NCBI GenBank assembly: GCA_905182985.1
Contig: CAJJDN010000009.1
Span: 656,686-720,685, forward strand
Origin: Paramecium sonneborni
Lineage: Eukaryota > Ciliophora > Oligohymenophorea > Peniculida > Parameciidae
DNA: 64,000 nucleotides
Reading direction: 5' to 3'
Positions 24,027 to 35,885 of this stretch are shown one piece after another (position 1 is the first letter of the stretch; every line of letters begins with the position of its first letter). The position numbers were made by a program, and so were the translations under genes. The notes below the pieces were generated by a model. That model ran no database searches. It saw nothing but the letters and a program-made list of their open reading frames with translations, and was not told the origin of the DNA.

Positions 24027-24419
24027 TCAATGAATTGATTTTTCTAAAGGAATTTATTGAGGAGTTTAGCTTTCTTCATCTGCCTTTAAATCATAATTAT
24101 ATTATTTGGAAATTCTGCTCCACAAGTTGTAAATACTTAGGATTGATTGGAATTGCAAATTCTTTAAATATGGATAATCAATAAGATCATTATTAACTCC
24201 ATATGTTTGGATCTTAATATTTATTTAATTATACGATCAGGATCATATAATTTAGCTATTCTATGAGATTAGCCATTTTAAAGGCATATCCGCTTATAAA
24301 AAACATTCCTATTTTAAAGACAATAAAAAGTAATAAGCTTAATATATCAGAACATACTCTTTCTATTGTGGTTCATTTCTCAATTTTGAATCTGTAGTCT
24401 CTCCTTATTCATTTGACAT
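24027..24419 (-). pseudogene. Small gene broken by several single-base shifts
   Basis: Starts with a good ATG (MSNEQGETTDSKLRNEPQQK) and ends at TGA 24027-24029 (QTPQQIPLEKSIH). Between these, coding-like segments change frame about four times: ECFLQADMP, then RIAKLYDPDRIIKQI, then IQTYGVNNDLIDYP, then EFAIPINPKYLQLVEQNF, then YNYDLKADEES. Each switch lies at a short run of identical bases, and no 22-29-nt intron explains them all. Either the gene is decaying or this stretch of assembly has run-length errors. The protein family is not recognised. Confidence 0.5.
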
Positions 24420-24465
24420 TAAATAATTATTTACAAATAATTAAATAAATATATATTAATATTAA

Positions 24466-25683
24466 ATGTAATAAATCCCATAATCGCCATTATTGCCATA
24501 TCTATTTTATTAAGACGAACCCATGTCACTTGAAGAAATGGGTTTAGATATTTAACCATTTGAATAATCACTTTAATTCACAATTAATCCTATATATACT
24601 AACAATCAAATAGTTCTTAATCCTCCTGATCTATATTCATAAAGAAAAAAAAGACTTAAAGAGTTTTCTAACTCATTAATTAAAGATGATCCAAAATATA
24701 TTGCTGATAATTTATATGCAATCTAAATTATCCAAGAATTAACTAATGCAGGACTATGCAAAATCTCTAATTTTGTTAATGGACATTACTAAACTTAATT
24801 AGAATAAATTATTAAATATGACAAACTACTTCAAGAATCCAGATAAGATTAATCACTTTAAAAATAAATCTTTTTTATCAATGTTAACCCTATATAAATA
24901 TGCTTTCAAGATGAACATATAGTTTTTCAATAAAGTATTCATTCAATTCATAACTTAGCTCATCCTACTCTAGAAATAAATTTAAACTTATAAAAAAACT
25001 ATCAATATTTATTAGAAGTAATAAATTTGACTATCAGACTCTTGGATACTTGTTTCATATAAGATTTTTAAGGTATTATTAATCATTACATTCATTTGAA
25101 AGAAAAAAAATATTCTAATAATAGAATTATTGAATTTTTATAAAATGAAATAGAAAAAAATTCTGAATAATTTTCCTATGTTTCTAAATGGTTGGAAATC
25201 AAATCCAAAATAAAACCTGTTTTAGTTATCTATAAATAAATTAAAATCTTAGAAAAAAAAGATGAATTATGTGGTAGAAAATCATTGAAAGTGTTATCCA
25301 AACACATTAAAAAAATTGATAAATTATAAAAACGATTGTATCAGGAATAAATTCTTTCTCCTTTAGAATTTTTATTGTTAAATCTATTTGAGATTTTTGA
25401 TTAAATTCTAAAATTTTATGATGAAAATTATGAAAAGGATTCATGTCCTTAACCTCAATAAATCATAAAAAAGAATGAAAAAAACAAATTTAAATAATAA
25501 AAATCAATTGTTTAAGAAGCTTCAGTTCAAGAATGTGAATAAGAATAATTTCAATTTGATTCTTTAAAAAAATAAATTAAATAGCAAGAACTACTTGTTG
25601 GATAATTTGACTGTCAATTAGATATAATTAATAGATAATCTTAATCCCCTAAAAAAAAAGTTAAGATTTAAATATCAGAATGA
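24466..25683 (+). CDS. Unknown intronless protein, 405 residues
   Basis: A single open frame of 406 codons from ATG to TGA in the ciliate code with no intron. The N terminus is Pro/Leu-rich (MQQIPQSPLLPYLFYQDEP); the middle is helical and well mixed (KYIADNLYAIQIIQELTNAG, HYIHLKEKKYSNNRIIEFLQ); the last 80 residues are Gln/Lys/Glu-rich and end KKKVKIQISE, a possible nuclear-localisation cluster. No domain recognised. Its start is 46 bp from the divergent start of the broken gene on its left. Confidence 0.72.
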
Positions 25684-25742
25684 CTATTATATATAAAATA
25701 TATAAACATATAAACATTGAATCTATTATTATTTATTAATTT

Positions 25743-26377
25743 ATGATGGATTCTGTTTTAACAAAGCATTTTAAATTTAATGAACATAAATATGATTCCA
25801 AAAAGAACACAATGTATATTACAAAAAAAAGAACTTCAAATAACAATAGTTTTGATTTATAATCAAGTAGAGATTAATCATATGGATACTTCAACTAATA
25901 AATAAACTACGTACATTATATAGTATGCTAAGTGTGCAGTTGATTATTATGATGTTTCTATGCCAAAACATACTTAAAAAGGTTTTTCAACTCCTGTTAA
26001 GAAACTTAAATAATCCCCTAAGAGAAGTAATTCATATCATTTCCATTCACAACAAAAACAGAATTGCCAAATCCTGAAATTTGAAGGTTATATTTCGAGA
26101 GAATCCCCTTTCAGGAATTGGATAGGAAATATGAACAAATCAGAAGCATCTAGGGTATCTTAAATTTAACGAATTCACGTAATTTTTATACATAATACAG
26201 AATTAAGTAAAGATTATAGAGAAGAACTAAAGAAGTGAATCATATTAACTTTAAGAATATCTTAATGCAGTTAACAATAGAATTTAATGGAATTCATTAC
26301 CTAAAGTATTTAATTACCAAAAATGTTAAACTCCAGATATTTTAAGAGGAGCAAGAGATAGAATTAGAAAGTTCTGA
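25743..26377 (+). CDS. Unknown basic protein, 196 residues
   Basis: Introns at 25911-25932 and 26179-26200 (both 22 nt), frame consistent. The protein is rich in Ser, Asn, Gln, Lys and Arg with few hydrophobic stretches (KKLKQSPKRSNSYHFHSQQK) and ends ILRGARDRIRKF. It looks largely disordered. No family recognised. It lies 59 bp after the 24466 gene on the same strand. Confidence 0.65.
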
Positions 26378-27180
26378 TATCGAAAAGTAATTGATTTGTT
26401 TTTTAATTTTATTTTTATAGATAATAAAACTATTAATATATTCTTAATATTACTAGAGAGATTTTATATTAAATACTAGGATTTAATTTCAACAATAGTA
26501 TTTTATAATCAAAAATTTAATATAATAATTTTATCTCTTTAATAGATAATCAAATTCCTCTCCTTAAATATAAAAAAAGATTCATTAAAAATAAATCTTT
26601 GTGTATCCTATCATTCACATTTTTGAAAAAAACATTAAAAACTAATTTTAAATATTTTTGGCTTTTAAAAACATTTTTTAAAATTCAAATTGGTCTTAAC
26701 CAAATACTTATGCAAATCAAATATTTTTGAATATATCAACTTATCAATAAACGAGAAATCCGAAAAACTAGACAAATTTTAACTTAGATTTAAAAATCTA
26801 TTATGAAATATAATATATTAACATAATTCTAATTTTTATATCATAATTTTATATAATTATATCTACTTTTTACCTATTATCTTAAATTTATATTAATTTT
26901 TTATAAATCAAAATTATTAAACTCAAACAATTTGTTAAAAATTTTAAAAAGAAATCAATTTTTTCCCTATTTTTTCAAATTAAAAATTTATTTTTTAATA
27001 AGGTATTAAAATAGTTTCTCATTTTCTCGGTTAGATTATCTTTAAGCAAGAAATAATTATGAAATGTCTGTAATTAAAATATTGTTAATTTTCTTATGAT
27101 ATAATATATTAAATAAAGAGATAAAATGACAATATTGTATCAATAAAAGTTAAATAAAAAATATTTAAAAGAATACTCTC
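26378..27180. other. Long AT-rich intergenic region
   Basis: About 800 bases of almost pure A/T between two rightward gene groups. I checked for tRNA-like cloverleaf boxes, tandem repeats and conserved coding frames and saw none. Confidence 0.5.
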
Positions 27181-27568
27181 ATGATTGAAATAATTAAAGG
27201 AGCTGATTAATTTAGAAATAAAGAATTTATTATTCAATTCATTACAAATGAATTAAATTTATTGCCATTTTTTAATTTTTATAATTATTTTTATATAGTT
27301 TTGAAGTACTTTAATTTTAATCGAATATCCCCAAGATTTACAAATTATTAATGAAATCATGGACTTGAGTAACAATAAATTATAATACTCAAATTTACCA
27401 GAGAAATTAGCTATAATTAAATTAATTTTATTGAATATGTTTCTTCATGATCCTTCGTCCTTTGAAAATACAATTCAGTTTACTAATTCATAAATAATTA
27501 TTTAAATACAGGATTCTACGAAAGATGTTAAGGATTTTAATTAATAATATAAAATATAATATTTATGA
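27181..27568 (+). CDS. Possible small gene, exon structure unresolved
   Basis: An ATG-started frame (MIEIIKGADQFRNKEFIIQF) stays open to TGA at 27352. From about 27308 a second frame reads well (LILIEYPQDLQIINEIMDLS, then LPEKLAIIKLILLNMFLHD) and ends at 27566-27568, overlapping the next gene's ATG. I find no GT-AG intron that joins the two, since the first 120 bases contain no GT in the right place. It may be one gene with an error, or two unrelated stretches. Function unknown. Confidence 0.35.
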
Positions 27569-29855
27569 GTGAAATGAATTGCACTAAGTTAGCAATTTTT
27601 AATGAAAACCCATTAAAGAAATCTCATTTAAATTAAAAAAAATAAGAATTAGAGGTGATATTAAGCTCTCCTTAATTTAATAAAAAGCAAATACCTTTTT
27701 GTAAACGAATTGAATAACTTGACTTAAGTAAGTAGGGTTTAAGTGAAATAAATAAAGAAAAGTTGAATAATATATGGATTATTAAATTAGATTTATCGCA
27801 TAATTGTATTAGATAATATGGCGATGAATTTAAGATATTATAAAATTTAAGAATATTAGATATATCAAATAATTATCTTAAAATTTTACCATTTAATGTA
27901 TTGTTTTTGATTTGACTTTTAGTTTAGTAAATTTCATCCTCATTTATAGAATTTAGATATTTCAAATAATTATCTCAGTATTTTACCTTAAATGCCAGAA
28001 GAACTTGTTTAATTAAATATTGAATATAATCAAATACATATATTCCCTTAGTTACTTAATAATTCGATCTAAATTTTGCTACTTGCAGGAAATCCGATTT
28101 ATGAATTAAAATACTACTCTTAATTAAAAGAGTTCAGTATTGACTGGGTTCATTATTTAGGTTGGAATCAAAGGATTTAAGGAAACTTATTAGAAAAATT
28201 TTAAAATTGGTTATCAATAGAGCATTAAGCTACTTTTTAGAATATGATAAAACATTTTATAGGAGAATTTTTTAATTATCAAAACTAAGATGAAAATGGA
28301 AATACAATAATACATTAAGCAGCTTTAAAATAACATTTAGGCGTAATTTTGGGATGCAGTAATGTTGTTGATAAAAATTCATTAAATAATCAGAAATAGT
28401 CTCCAATTTAAGTTGCATTATTTTCTGATAAATTTTAAAGTGTTAAATGTTTATTGTCTTTAAATGTTAATCTAAATTAAGTAAAAATAATTATATTCTA
28501 GTAAAATTTAGTTATAATATCTCTAATTAAATAATAGATAAATCTGATGCAAGGATTTTTGTAGCATGGGACTGATCCAAATGAATAAGATAAAGATGGA
28601 AATACAGCTTTACATTATTTAATGAATAAGTGGCCAAGTTTTTAATTTCCTGAAAAATATGCTGCCCTTCTTTTATATTATGGGTAAAAAATTGATATAA
28701 AATTAGTGCTTGTTCTCTTATGTTAAATTCATAAGGTTTTAGTCCATTACATATTGGAGTAAAAAGAGGATTTATTTCAGCAGTTTAATTTGCATTATAA
28801 TATAAAGGATAATTAGATATTTATGATAGATGTTCACATCCTTTTGAAATAACATAAGTAACAGGAATAGATAATTTAAGTGTTTTCGATATTTGCATGC
28901 AATAAAATTAAATCTAAATGTGTTTTTTGTTATTGTAATATAGCTAATTTTACATAAATTGCAGACCTAAATCTTATTGTTGTCTTTGGAAACTTATTTA
29001 AAAAAATAATAAAGAAATTTTATTAGAATACTTTCAAAAGTCAAGAAATAAGTTAAATTAGTCAAGAAAATAAATATATTAACCAAAAAACTAAAAAACT
29101 TGTTGTTACAATTTAATAAAATAATTGAATGCTTCATTTATGAAAATTAATTTACCTAATTACTTTACGATGAGTAAATCACCTAATTATTATTTTTAAA
29201 TATAAGAAGCTCCTTTATTGAAGGAAGGAGATAATGATCATATAGAATATTCCGACAGTTCAATTGATTCACATGAAGAAACAAAAGGCATATTACCTGT
29301 TAATTGGAGTAGATATGATTGCAATAATGAAATGAATGCTCCTAAATTATGCATAGAATCAAATAATATGTCTATTGATAAAGAAAATCATAAAGGCAAT
29401 TCAAAAATTAGATAGATGGCTTAAGCTTACTACAAGTATTTATATAATCATTATCAATTAAAAGTGAATATATATTAAGTGATAATTTATCAAAAAAAGA
29501 AGAAATTTTAATCATTTTACTTAAATTAGATTTCTAGATTAATACAATCAATTAGATGAAAGATACTTCTATTTAAGAAACGCTTATCCAAATTGTCTAA
29601 GATTATTTTATAAAATGTGAAATAATTTCTGATTAATAAAGCTCTATTTAATAAGAATCATTATTTTTAAAGGATTTAGAAAGTATAGAATAAGGTGTTT
29701 CAACTTGTTAAATAATTTTAATGCCATCATCTATAAACTATTTAAAATAAAGATTTGATTAATGGACACTAGAATATTTACTTAAGTTTACTTTTAAATT
29801 TAGTGAACATTCTAAACTTTCTGAAATTCACTAATTTGAATTATTTTAATTATGA
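27565..29855 (+). CDS. Leucine-rich repeat and ankyrin repeat protein
   Basis: A 737-residue protein with introns at 27898-27922, 28684-28706 and 29436-29464 (25, 23 and 29 nt). Residues about 45-170 are LRRs (IEQLDLSKQGLSEI, IIKLDLSHNCI, LRILDISNNYLKILP, LQNLDISNNYLSILP, LLLAGNPIYEL). Ankyrin repeats follow at about 230-400 (DENGNTIIHQAALKQHLGVI, DKDGNTALHYLMNKW, NSQGFSPLHIGVKRGFISAV). The C-terminal third is Gln/Ser-rich with a helical end. Two kinds of protein-binding repeat and no enzyme domain point to a scaffold. A 21-nt GT-AG segment at 28481-28501 could be a further intron without changing frame. Confidence 0.82.
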
Positions 29856-29882
29856 ATTATATTAATACTAAATTATTTATAT

Positions 29883-30318
29883 ATGTAGAAAGTAGAAGCT
29901 CCTAGAATCAAACCTTCTCCAATAGCAGATGCAAAATTATAAACTAAAATATTAGATCTTCTACGTTAGGCATTAAATTATAAGCAATTAAAAAAGGGAG
30001 CAAATGAAGTCTTAAAAAAGTATGATTAAACATATATATTAGTCTTGATAAAGGAATTTGTGAATTAGTAATTTTAGCAGCTGATTGTGATCCTATAGAA
30101 ATAGTAGCAAATATACCTATTAAATGTGAAGAGAAAGTATTTAACTAAAATTTAAATAGAATGTTTCATATTGTTTTGTTTCAACCTAAGCAAGTTTAGG
30201 AAGAGCCTGTGGAATCAGTAGACCAGTTGTTGCTGCTACAATTGTTTAAAGTGAAGGCTCTTAACTGAAAACTTAGATTATTGAAATGAAAGACCTTATT
30301 GATTAATTATTTATTTGA
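29883..30318 (+). CDS. SNU13: SNU13/15.5K (L7Ae family) RNA-binding protein
   Basis: 129 residues, introns at 30020-30042 and 30137-30159 (both 23 nt). The match to SNU13/NHP2L1 is close: ADAKLQTKILDLLRQALNYK, QLKKGANEV, ELVILAADCDPIEIV, YCFVSTQASLGRACGISRPV and SEGSQLKTQIIEMKDLI. The protein binds the kink-turn of U4 snRNA in the tri-snRNP and of box C/D snoRNAs. This fits a cell that must splice tens of thousands of very short introns. It lies 27 bp after the LRR-ankyrin gene. Confidence 0.96.
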
Positions 30319-30908
30319 AATAATATTTTTAAGTTTTATTCTCTCTATATAACAATTTTATATTAAATTTTATTTTTTATATTATAATTAGATTTTACAA
30401 AATATATATAACTTCATAAGTTAAATTTAAATATTCAATTATATTTATAATTATTAATTACTAAGCTATTTCTGGATAAAAAAAAACTAACTTTTTCTTA
30501 ATTATGAAAATGAAAATATCAAAAAATAAAATCATAAACAATTAAATGAAAATTATAATAAAAAGCAGAATAGGATATATATAAAAATGTAATTAGAAGA
30601 TCTAAAAATTTATTATCTAAATTGTATAGATTTTATATAATTCAAATCATTATTTAAAATTCATAAGAAGTTTTATGAATTTTATATGAATATACTTCAA
30701 TAAATCTTAATCAATTTTTAGTTAAATTTTTAAGTGAGAATAACTTCTAATAATCCATTAGAATTTACGAATTTATGTAATATATAATAATCTATGATGA
30801 GGATTAGAATTAAATTAATTATTAAATGAAACCAAAAAATTTTAATAAAAAAGTTCTATATATTTAATACTACTATATTTATATTGGATAATGTAATTTT
30901 ATTAACAT
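30319..30908. other. AT-rich spacer upstream of tRNA-Tyr
   Basis: About 590 bases between SNU13 and the tRNA gene, almost all A/T. No coding frame or repeat seen. Confidence 0.5.
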
Positions 30909-30994
30909 CCGAAAATAGCTCAGTTGGTAGAGCGAGGGACTGTAGTGTTAATCCAGTTATCCCCAGGTCGGTGGTTCAAATCCGCCTTTTCGGA
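30909..30994 (+). tRNA. tRNA-Tyr(GTA) with a short intron
   Basis: Acceptor CCGAAAA (30909-30915) pairs with TTTTCGG (30987-30993), with A73 at 30994. The C1-G72 pair is typical of eukaryotic tRNA-Tyr. D arm GCTCAGTTGGTAGAGC and T arm GGTGG-TTCAAAT-CCGCC are canonical. The anticodon GTA is at 30942-30944 in the loop context CTGTAG. About 13 bases (30946-30958) after position 37 are an intron, the normal position; removing them pairs GGGA with TCCC in the anticodon stem, though the A27-C43 end is unpaired. A T-run just downstream is a Pol III terminator. CCA is not encoded. Confidence 0.92.
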
Positions 30995-31645
30995 GTTTTT
31001 TTTTTTATTTCGAATATAATGTCAATTAAATAATTTAAAATAGAATTAATTCTTTTTTAATATTTAATCTTTGTTGATTAAATAATAACATAATTCTTAT
31101 AATATTTTTCAAGAAATACATCTAGACTTAAAAAGCTGCTATTTCATTACAATTTTCTAATTTGGAGTTGATTGATATTATAAATAAATTAATTTATTAT
31201 AAAATAAATAATAAATCAGCTTTAAACGAATAAAAATTTTGATACCACAACTTGCAAATTTTTGTTCTTTTGATAAAAATTGAATTTTTAAGATCATTAT
31301 TTTCAGTTCAATTTTAATTATTAAAAGGATATTCAATTTCAGCAAAAATCACAATTTATCTTATGGACAATTTATATAATGTAAATAAAAGTAGATGTAG
31401 TATGTGATTTAAATGAAACCGAATAATATATAAATGATATTCAATTTTCTAATTTTTCCTCTGATATTTTTAATTATTCTAAATTAATTAAGTAATCATA
31501 TATTATTTTTTATAAAATTAACCAAAAATGCCTTTATAAGAATACAAAAATTATAATTAAATTTTAATATTTTGTATTTAGAGATATAAGAATTATTATT
31601 TATACTTAAATCGATAATATATATATATATAAACTAGATAGATAA
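30995..31645. other. Intergenic; Pol III terminator then AT-rich DNA
   Basis: Begins with GTTTTTTTTTTT, the tRNA terminator, then AT-rich DNA with a short (TA)n run near 31619. The third N-centred repeat starts at 31242. No gene seen. Confidence 0.5.
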
Positions 31646-32331
31646 TCATATTAATTATTCATAGTAAACTTCACTTATCCAAGGTTAATCTGTTTTTTCA
31701 TATTTATCAGGAGGAAATTTAAATGATAGTTGTTCAATAATTTATTATTTAAATTTAGCTGAATCTTTTTTAGGAGGGTATAAAACACCTAATTCTGTAT
31801 TGGATATAAAAAGTTAGGTAGCATTCTTTTCTAATTTTCCCCAAGCAGCTTAACTAAAATTATGGCTACCAATATATATTGATGTTTTATCATCTATTTT
31901 TTCATCTAAACTAGTTATTATTATCACTTTTAAATGAGGAATATTACCAGCATGCCAAAAATAATAATTAGAGCCTTGATATTTATAAAAAATGTTTTTT
32001 GGAAATTTTGGATTTTCAAATTATTACTTTCTAAGAAATAAAGGATTTGCATATTCTGGACCTGCTTTAGTTTAGTTTTATATATAATCTGAAGTTGGAT
32101 ATATTAATTTCAAAGTAGATTTTTCATCTTCTTGTTTATTAATAAGCATTTAACTAATAGATTTATTTTTTGATTATAATTTTTATGGTTATTTAATTTA
32201 CTATCCAGAGCAACATTATTAAAAAAATTCTATGTAATTATTATCCAATTATCCTATACTTGTAGTTTAATAAGTAATACTAATTTATTTAGGAATTTCA
32301 AATTTATTATTTATTAGTTCTTAATTGAGAA
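31242..32331. repeat. 1,090-bp direct repeat, copy 1 (left of N at 32332)
   Basis: Recurs at 32333-33422 with a constant offset of 1091. It holds the 3' part of the TDP1 gene (stop at 31646-31648). Probably unmerged contig ends. Confidence 0.9.
31646..32331 (-). pseudogene. Truncated duplicate of TDP1 3' end (artefact)
   Basis: Identical to the C-terminal 228 codons of the complete gene at 32737-34328 and cut by the N at 32332. Not a separate gene. Confidence 0.8.
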
Positions 32332-32332
32332 N

Positions 32333-33422
32333 ATACCACAACTTGCAAATTTTTGTTCTTTTGATAAAAATTGAATTTTTAAGATCATTATTTTCAGTTC
32401 AATTTTAATTATTAAAAGGATATTCAATTTCAGCAAAAATCACAATTTATCTTATGGACAATTTATATAATGTAAATAAAAGTAGATGTAGTATGTGATT
32501 TAAATGAAACCGAATAATATATAAATGATATTCAATTTTCTAATTTTTCCTCTGATATTTTTAATTATTCTAAATTAATTAAGTAATCATATATTATTTT
32601 TTATAAAATTAACCAAAAATGCCTTTATAAGAATACAAAAATTATAATTAAATTTTAATATTTTGTATTTAGAGATATAAGAATTATTATTTATACTTAA
32701 ATCGATAATATATATATATATAAACTAGATAGATAATCATATTAATTATTCATAGTAAACTTCACTTATCCAAGGTTAATCTGTTTTTTCATATTTATCA
32801 GGAGGAAATTTAAATGATAGTTGTTCAATAATTTATTATTTAAATTTAGCTGAATCTTTTTTAGGAGGGTATAAAACACCTAATTCTGTATTGGATATAA
32901 AAAGTTAGGTAGCATTCTTTTCTAATTTTCCCCAAGCAGCTTAACTAAAATTATGGCTACCAATATATATTGATGTTTTATCATCTATTTTTTCATCTAA
33001 ACTAGTTATTATTATCACTTTTAAATGAGGAATATTACCAGCATGCCAAAAATAATAATTAGAGCCTTGATATTTATAAAAAATGTTTTTTGGAAATTTT
33101 GGATTTTCAAATTATTACTTTCTAAGAAATAAAGGATTTGCATATTCTGGACCTGCTTTAGTTTAGTTTTATATATAATCTGAAGTTGGATATATTAATT
33201 TCAAAGTAGATTTTTCATCTTCTTGTTTATTAATAAGCATTTAACTAATAGATTTATTTTTTGATTATAATTTTTATGGTTATTTAATTTACTATCCAGA
33301 GCAACATTATTAAAAAAATTCTATGTAATTATTATCCAATTATCCTATACTTGTAGTTTAATAAGTAATACTAATTTATTTAGGAATTTCAAATTTATTA
33401 TTTATTAGTTCTTAATTGAGAA
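32333..33422. repeat. 1,090-bp direct repeat, copy 2 (right of N at 32332)
   Basis: Second copy of 31242-32331. The TDP1 reading frame continues through its right edge into unique sequence. The first 400 bases here are 3' spacer of TDP1. Confidence 0.9.
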
Positions 33423-34328
33423 CAGATTATATTCTCATGACACCATATTAATATAATTAATTTTCTGTAAATCTTCCAGGAATAGATGCAATCATCCTTA
33501 TATTAATATTTTGAAAATCGTAATCATTAAATTTAATTTTAAGTAAGTCTTCAAATTTATGAGAGTTTGGAAGAATATGATCTAAGAATTCTTTAAGACC
33601 TACTTTAAAATCTTTTGATATTTCATCTAATTCACTATTCCCAATTTTAAAATCTTAAATCCACATAGCTTATGACCAAACAGTCCAATCACCTACATGT
33701 AAATTTTAGCTTCCTATAACTATTCTAATAAATTTTGGGAATTTTAATATCCAAATTTTAGGATGAAATGATCCTCCAAATGTTAATGAACTCAATTTTG
33801 ATGGTTTAATGACCATCCAATTTGAATGACCATTGAAATTCTCAATAATTTCTAATTTTTTATCATTATTATCATTATCATTTATAATAAATAGTTTTAC
33901 TCCAGATTAAACTAAAGGTTTAAGTAAATGATCTTCAAAACCATAACAAGTCATTAATGCTGCCTCTAATGTGATTTTAGGTTTTTATTTTTGTACTACA
34001 TTATTAAGTTGATTTTTTTACCATCATAATAAGCATTTTCTTAGAGTATATTAATGAATGATAAAGTATGTGGTTATTTTTCTTCTTTAGGATATTATGA
34101 TAATTAATTTAAACAAAATTTTCCAACTGGAAAACAAAGATTGATTTCTTCTTCAACTTTTTTGACTTCATTATTATATAATTATTTTAGCTCTTCTTTT
34201 TGATTTAACTCTTATAGTCTCTATTAGTTTGAAAGATACAATTATTTTTAAAGAGAATTAATATCATTATAGGATGAATTAAGTTATTCTTATTCTTGAG
34301 AGAGTTCTTAAAGAGTTCTTTTTTTCAT
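32737..34328 (-). CDS. TDP1: Tyrosyl-DNA phosphodiesterase 1
   Basis: A 521-residue enzyme with one 26-nt intron (33996-34021). The first 85 residues are a Gln/Glu/Leu coiled coil not found in most TDP1 proteins. Two HKD active sites follow. Site 1 is GGSFHPKIWIL (His175, Lys177) with GSQNLHVGDWTVW. Site 2 is HLKVIITSLDE (His426, Lys428) with YIGSHNFSQAAWGKLEKN. The tail LFISNTELGVLYPPK is also diagnostic. TDP1 frees topoisomerase I peptides from DNA 3' ends in nuclear repair. The 3' part is duplicated artefactually on the left. Confidence 0.95.
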
Positions 34329-34420
34329 AATTTTTATATTAATTGAGAAAGAATTGAATTAAATATATTCAATTAATTTTAATATTCTTTTGTAATAAAA
34401 ATGTTTTCCCTTTTTTTTTA

Positions 34421-35067
34421 TCAAGATATTGAATTCTGTCTTTTAGATGATCCTGAATCAGAGGGTGATCTTTTTGGACTAATACTTCTTTTTTTTTATC
34501 TTGCTTCTTTTCTTGGACTTCTGCTATGTCTCTTTCTTCTATTTTGATATCGTCTTCGTCTAGATGATGAATGTGAAGAAGAATAAGATCTAGAATCAGA
34601 TCTTCTATGATTTTTTCTAACACTTTAATAATTTTAAATACTTAGATCGTGAATTTGATCTTCTTCTACTATGTCTTCTTGGTGATCTTTCATTTGGACA
34701 ATTACGAGCCCTTTAAAAAATAACAATATTTTCATACCAATGACCACCTTTATTGCATTTAAAACATTTATCTTCTTCATTTGGTCCATTCTTTCTTCCT
34801 TTTTTGTTTTCTACAATATCCACTTTCAATTTCTAACCATTATAAGTTAATCCATTTGTTGCTTTTAATGCTTCTTATGCCTCTTATTCACTACTAAAAG
34901 TCTTAATTATCAAAATAACATCATACTACAAATGAGTAAGATCCTTTATATGCCACATCTTTTATTACTCCATATTTTTTGAAGATATCTTTTACAGCTT
35001 TATCATCAGATACTTTACTACGACTATATCCTGCTACAAAAAGTTAATTAGGAACTATTTCACCCAT
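34421..35067 (-). CDS. SR-type splicing factor: RRM, CCHC knuckle, RS domain
   Basis: A 189-residue protein with introns at 34617-34641, 34711-34737 and 34902-34926 (25, 27 and 25 nt). The RRM spans about 5-80 (NQLFVAGYSRSKVSDDKAVK, GSYSFVTFSSEQEAQEAL, GQKLKVDIVENKKGR). A zinc knuckle follows, CFKCNKGGHWARNCP, then an RS region (RRHSRRRSNSRS, SYSSSHSSSRRRR, RHSRSPRKEARQ). The RRM-knuckle-RS order is that of SRSF7/9G8 and plant RSZ proteins, which bind exonic enhancers and help splice-site choice. It starts 92 bp downstream of the TDP1 start, with both genes transcribed leftward. Confidence 0.93.
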
Positions 35068-35885
35068 TAAATTAAATTTATGAACTTAAAAATCCTTACT
35101 AAAAACTATTCAATACTTATTAAAATTTATTTCATTGAATGACGAAAACTATTAAAAAATTGTTTAGAAAACAATAATCAAAATATGAAATGCTACTATA
35201 AAGAAAGCTTAATCTAATTTGTTTAAAAATATATAAACCTTAAAAAACTATACTAAAATTTAAGAAGAAATTATTATACCTAAATAAAAAAATAATTTAA
35301 AAATACTTAAAAGGAAAATCATAAAACAACACAGACTCAAAATTAACATTAAATATCAAAAATAATTATTAAGAAATCTAAAGTTCAACAATTTTTATAA
35401 GGAATTCATCTAAAAATATTATCTTTTAATGAAATTTGTGAATAAATTTAAAATTTTTATAAGTATAAAAATAAAATCACAAAAAAAAGGGCAATTCTTG
35501 TTAATTAAACTTGCATTTATTAACCTATATATAAATAAAGATCAACTAAAATTGATAAGCCTTAAAATAACACTACTTCAATTAACACTAAATGAATTAT
35601 TACAATCAGTAATGAATAAAAAACAAAAAAACTACCCTTGAATTTTTATCTCTTCATGAAAATATAAAAAATTAAGTCTTTTTTATATATATTGTAGAAA
35701 ATTGTGAATTAGATGATGGAATTAGAGTATTAATTTATAAATAAATAGTGATTCTCTATTTTTTTATCAATTAATGAATTTATGTTCATTCAATTGACTT
35801 TATGTCCAATTTGTTTTTACTCTCTTTTACTAAATTCTATTTGAATAAGAAGATTATGTTTTATAATTTATTTTATGTTAATCAT
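35068..35885. other. AT-rich intergenic region
   Basis: About 800 bases between the SR-protein start and the stop of the next leftward gene. A 70-codon standard-code frame at 35429-35641 is low-complexity Lys/Ile/Leu and is not supported by codon-context cues. No gene called. Confidence 0.45.

Noticed and set aside
31610..31640. (TA)n run as a possible telomere or macronuclear chromosome-end signal
   Set aside because: No G4T2/G3T3 repeats are seen here or at either window edge; short (TA)n runs are common in this DNA.
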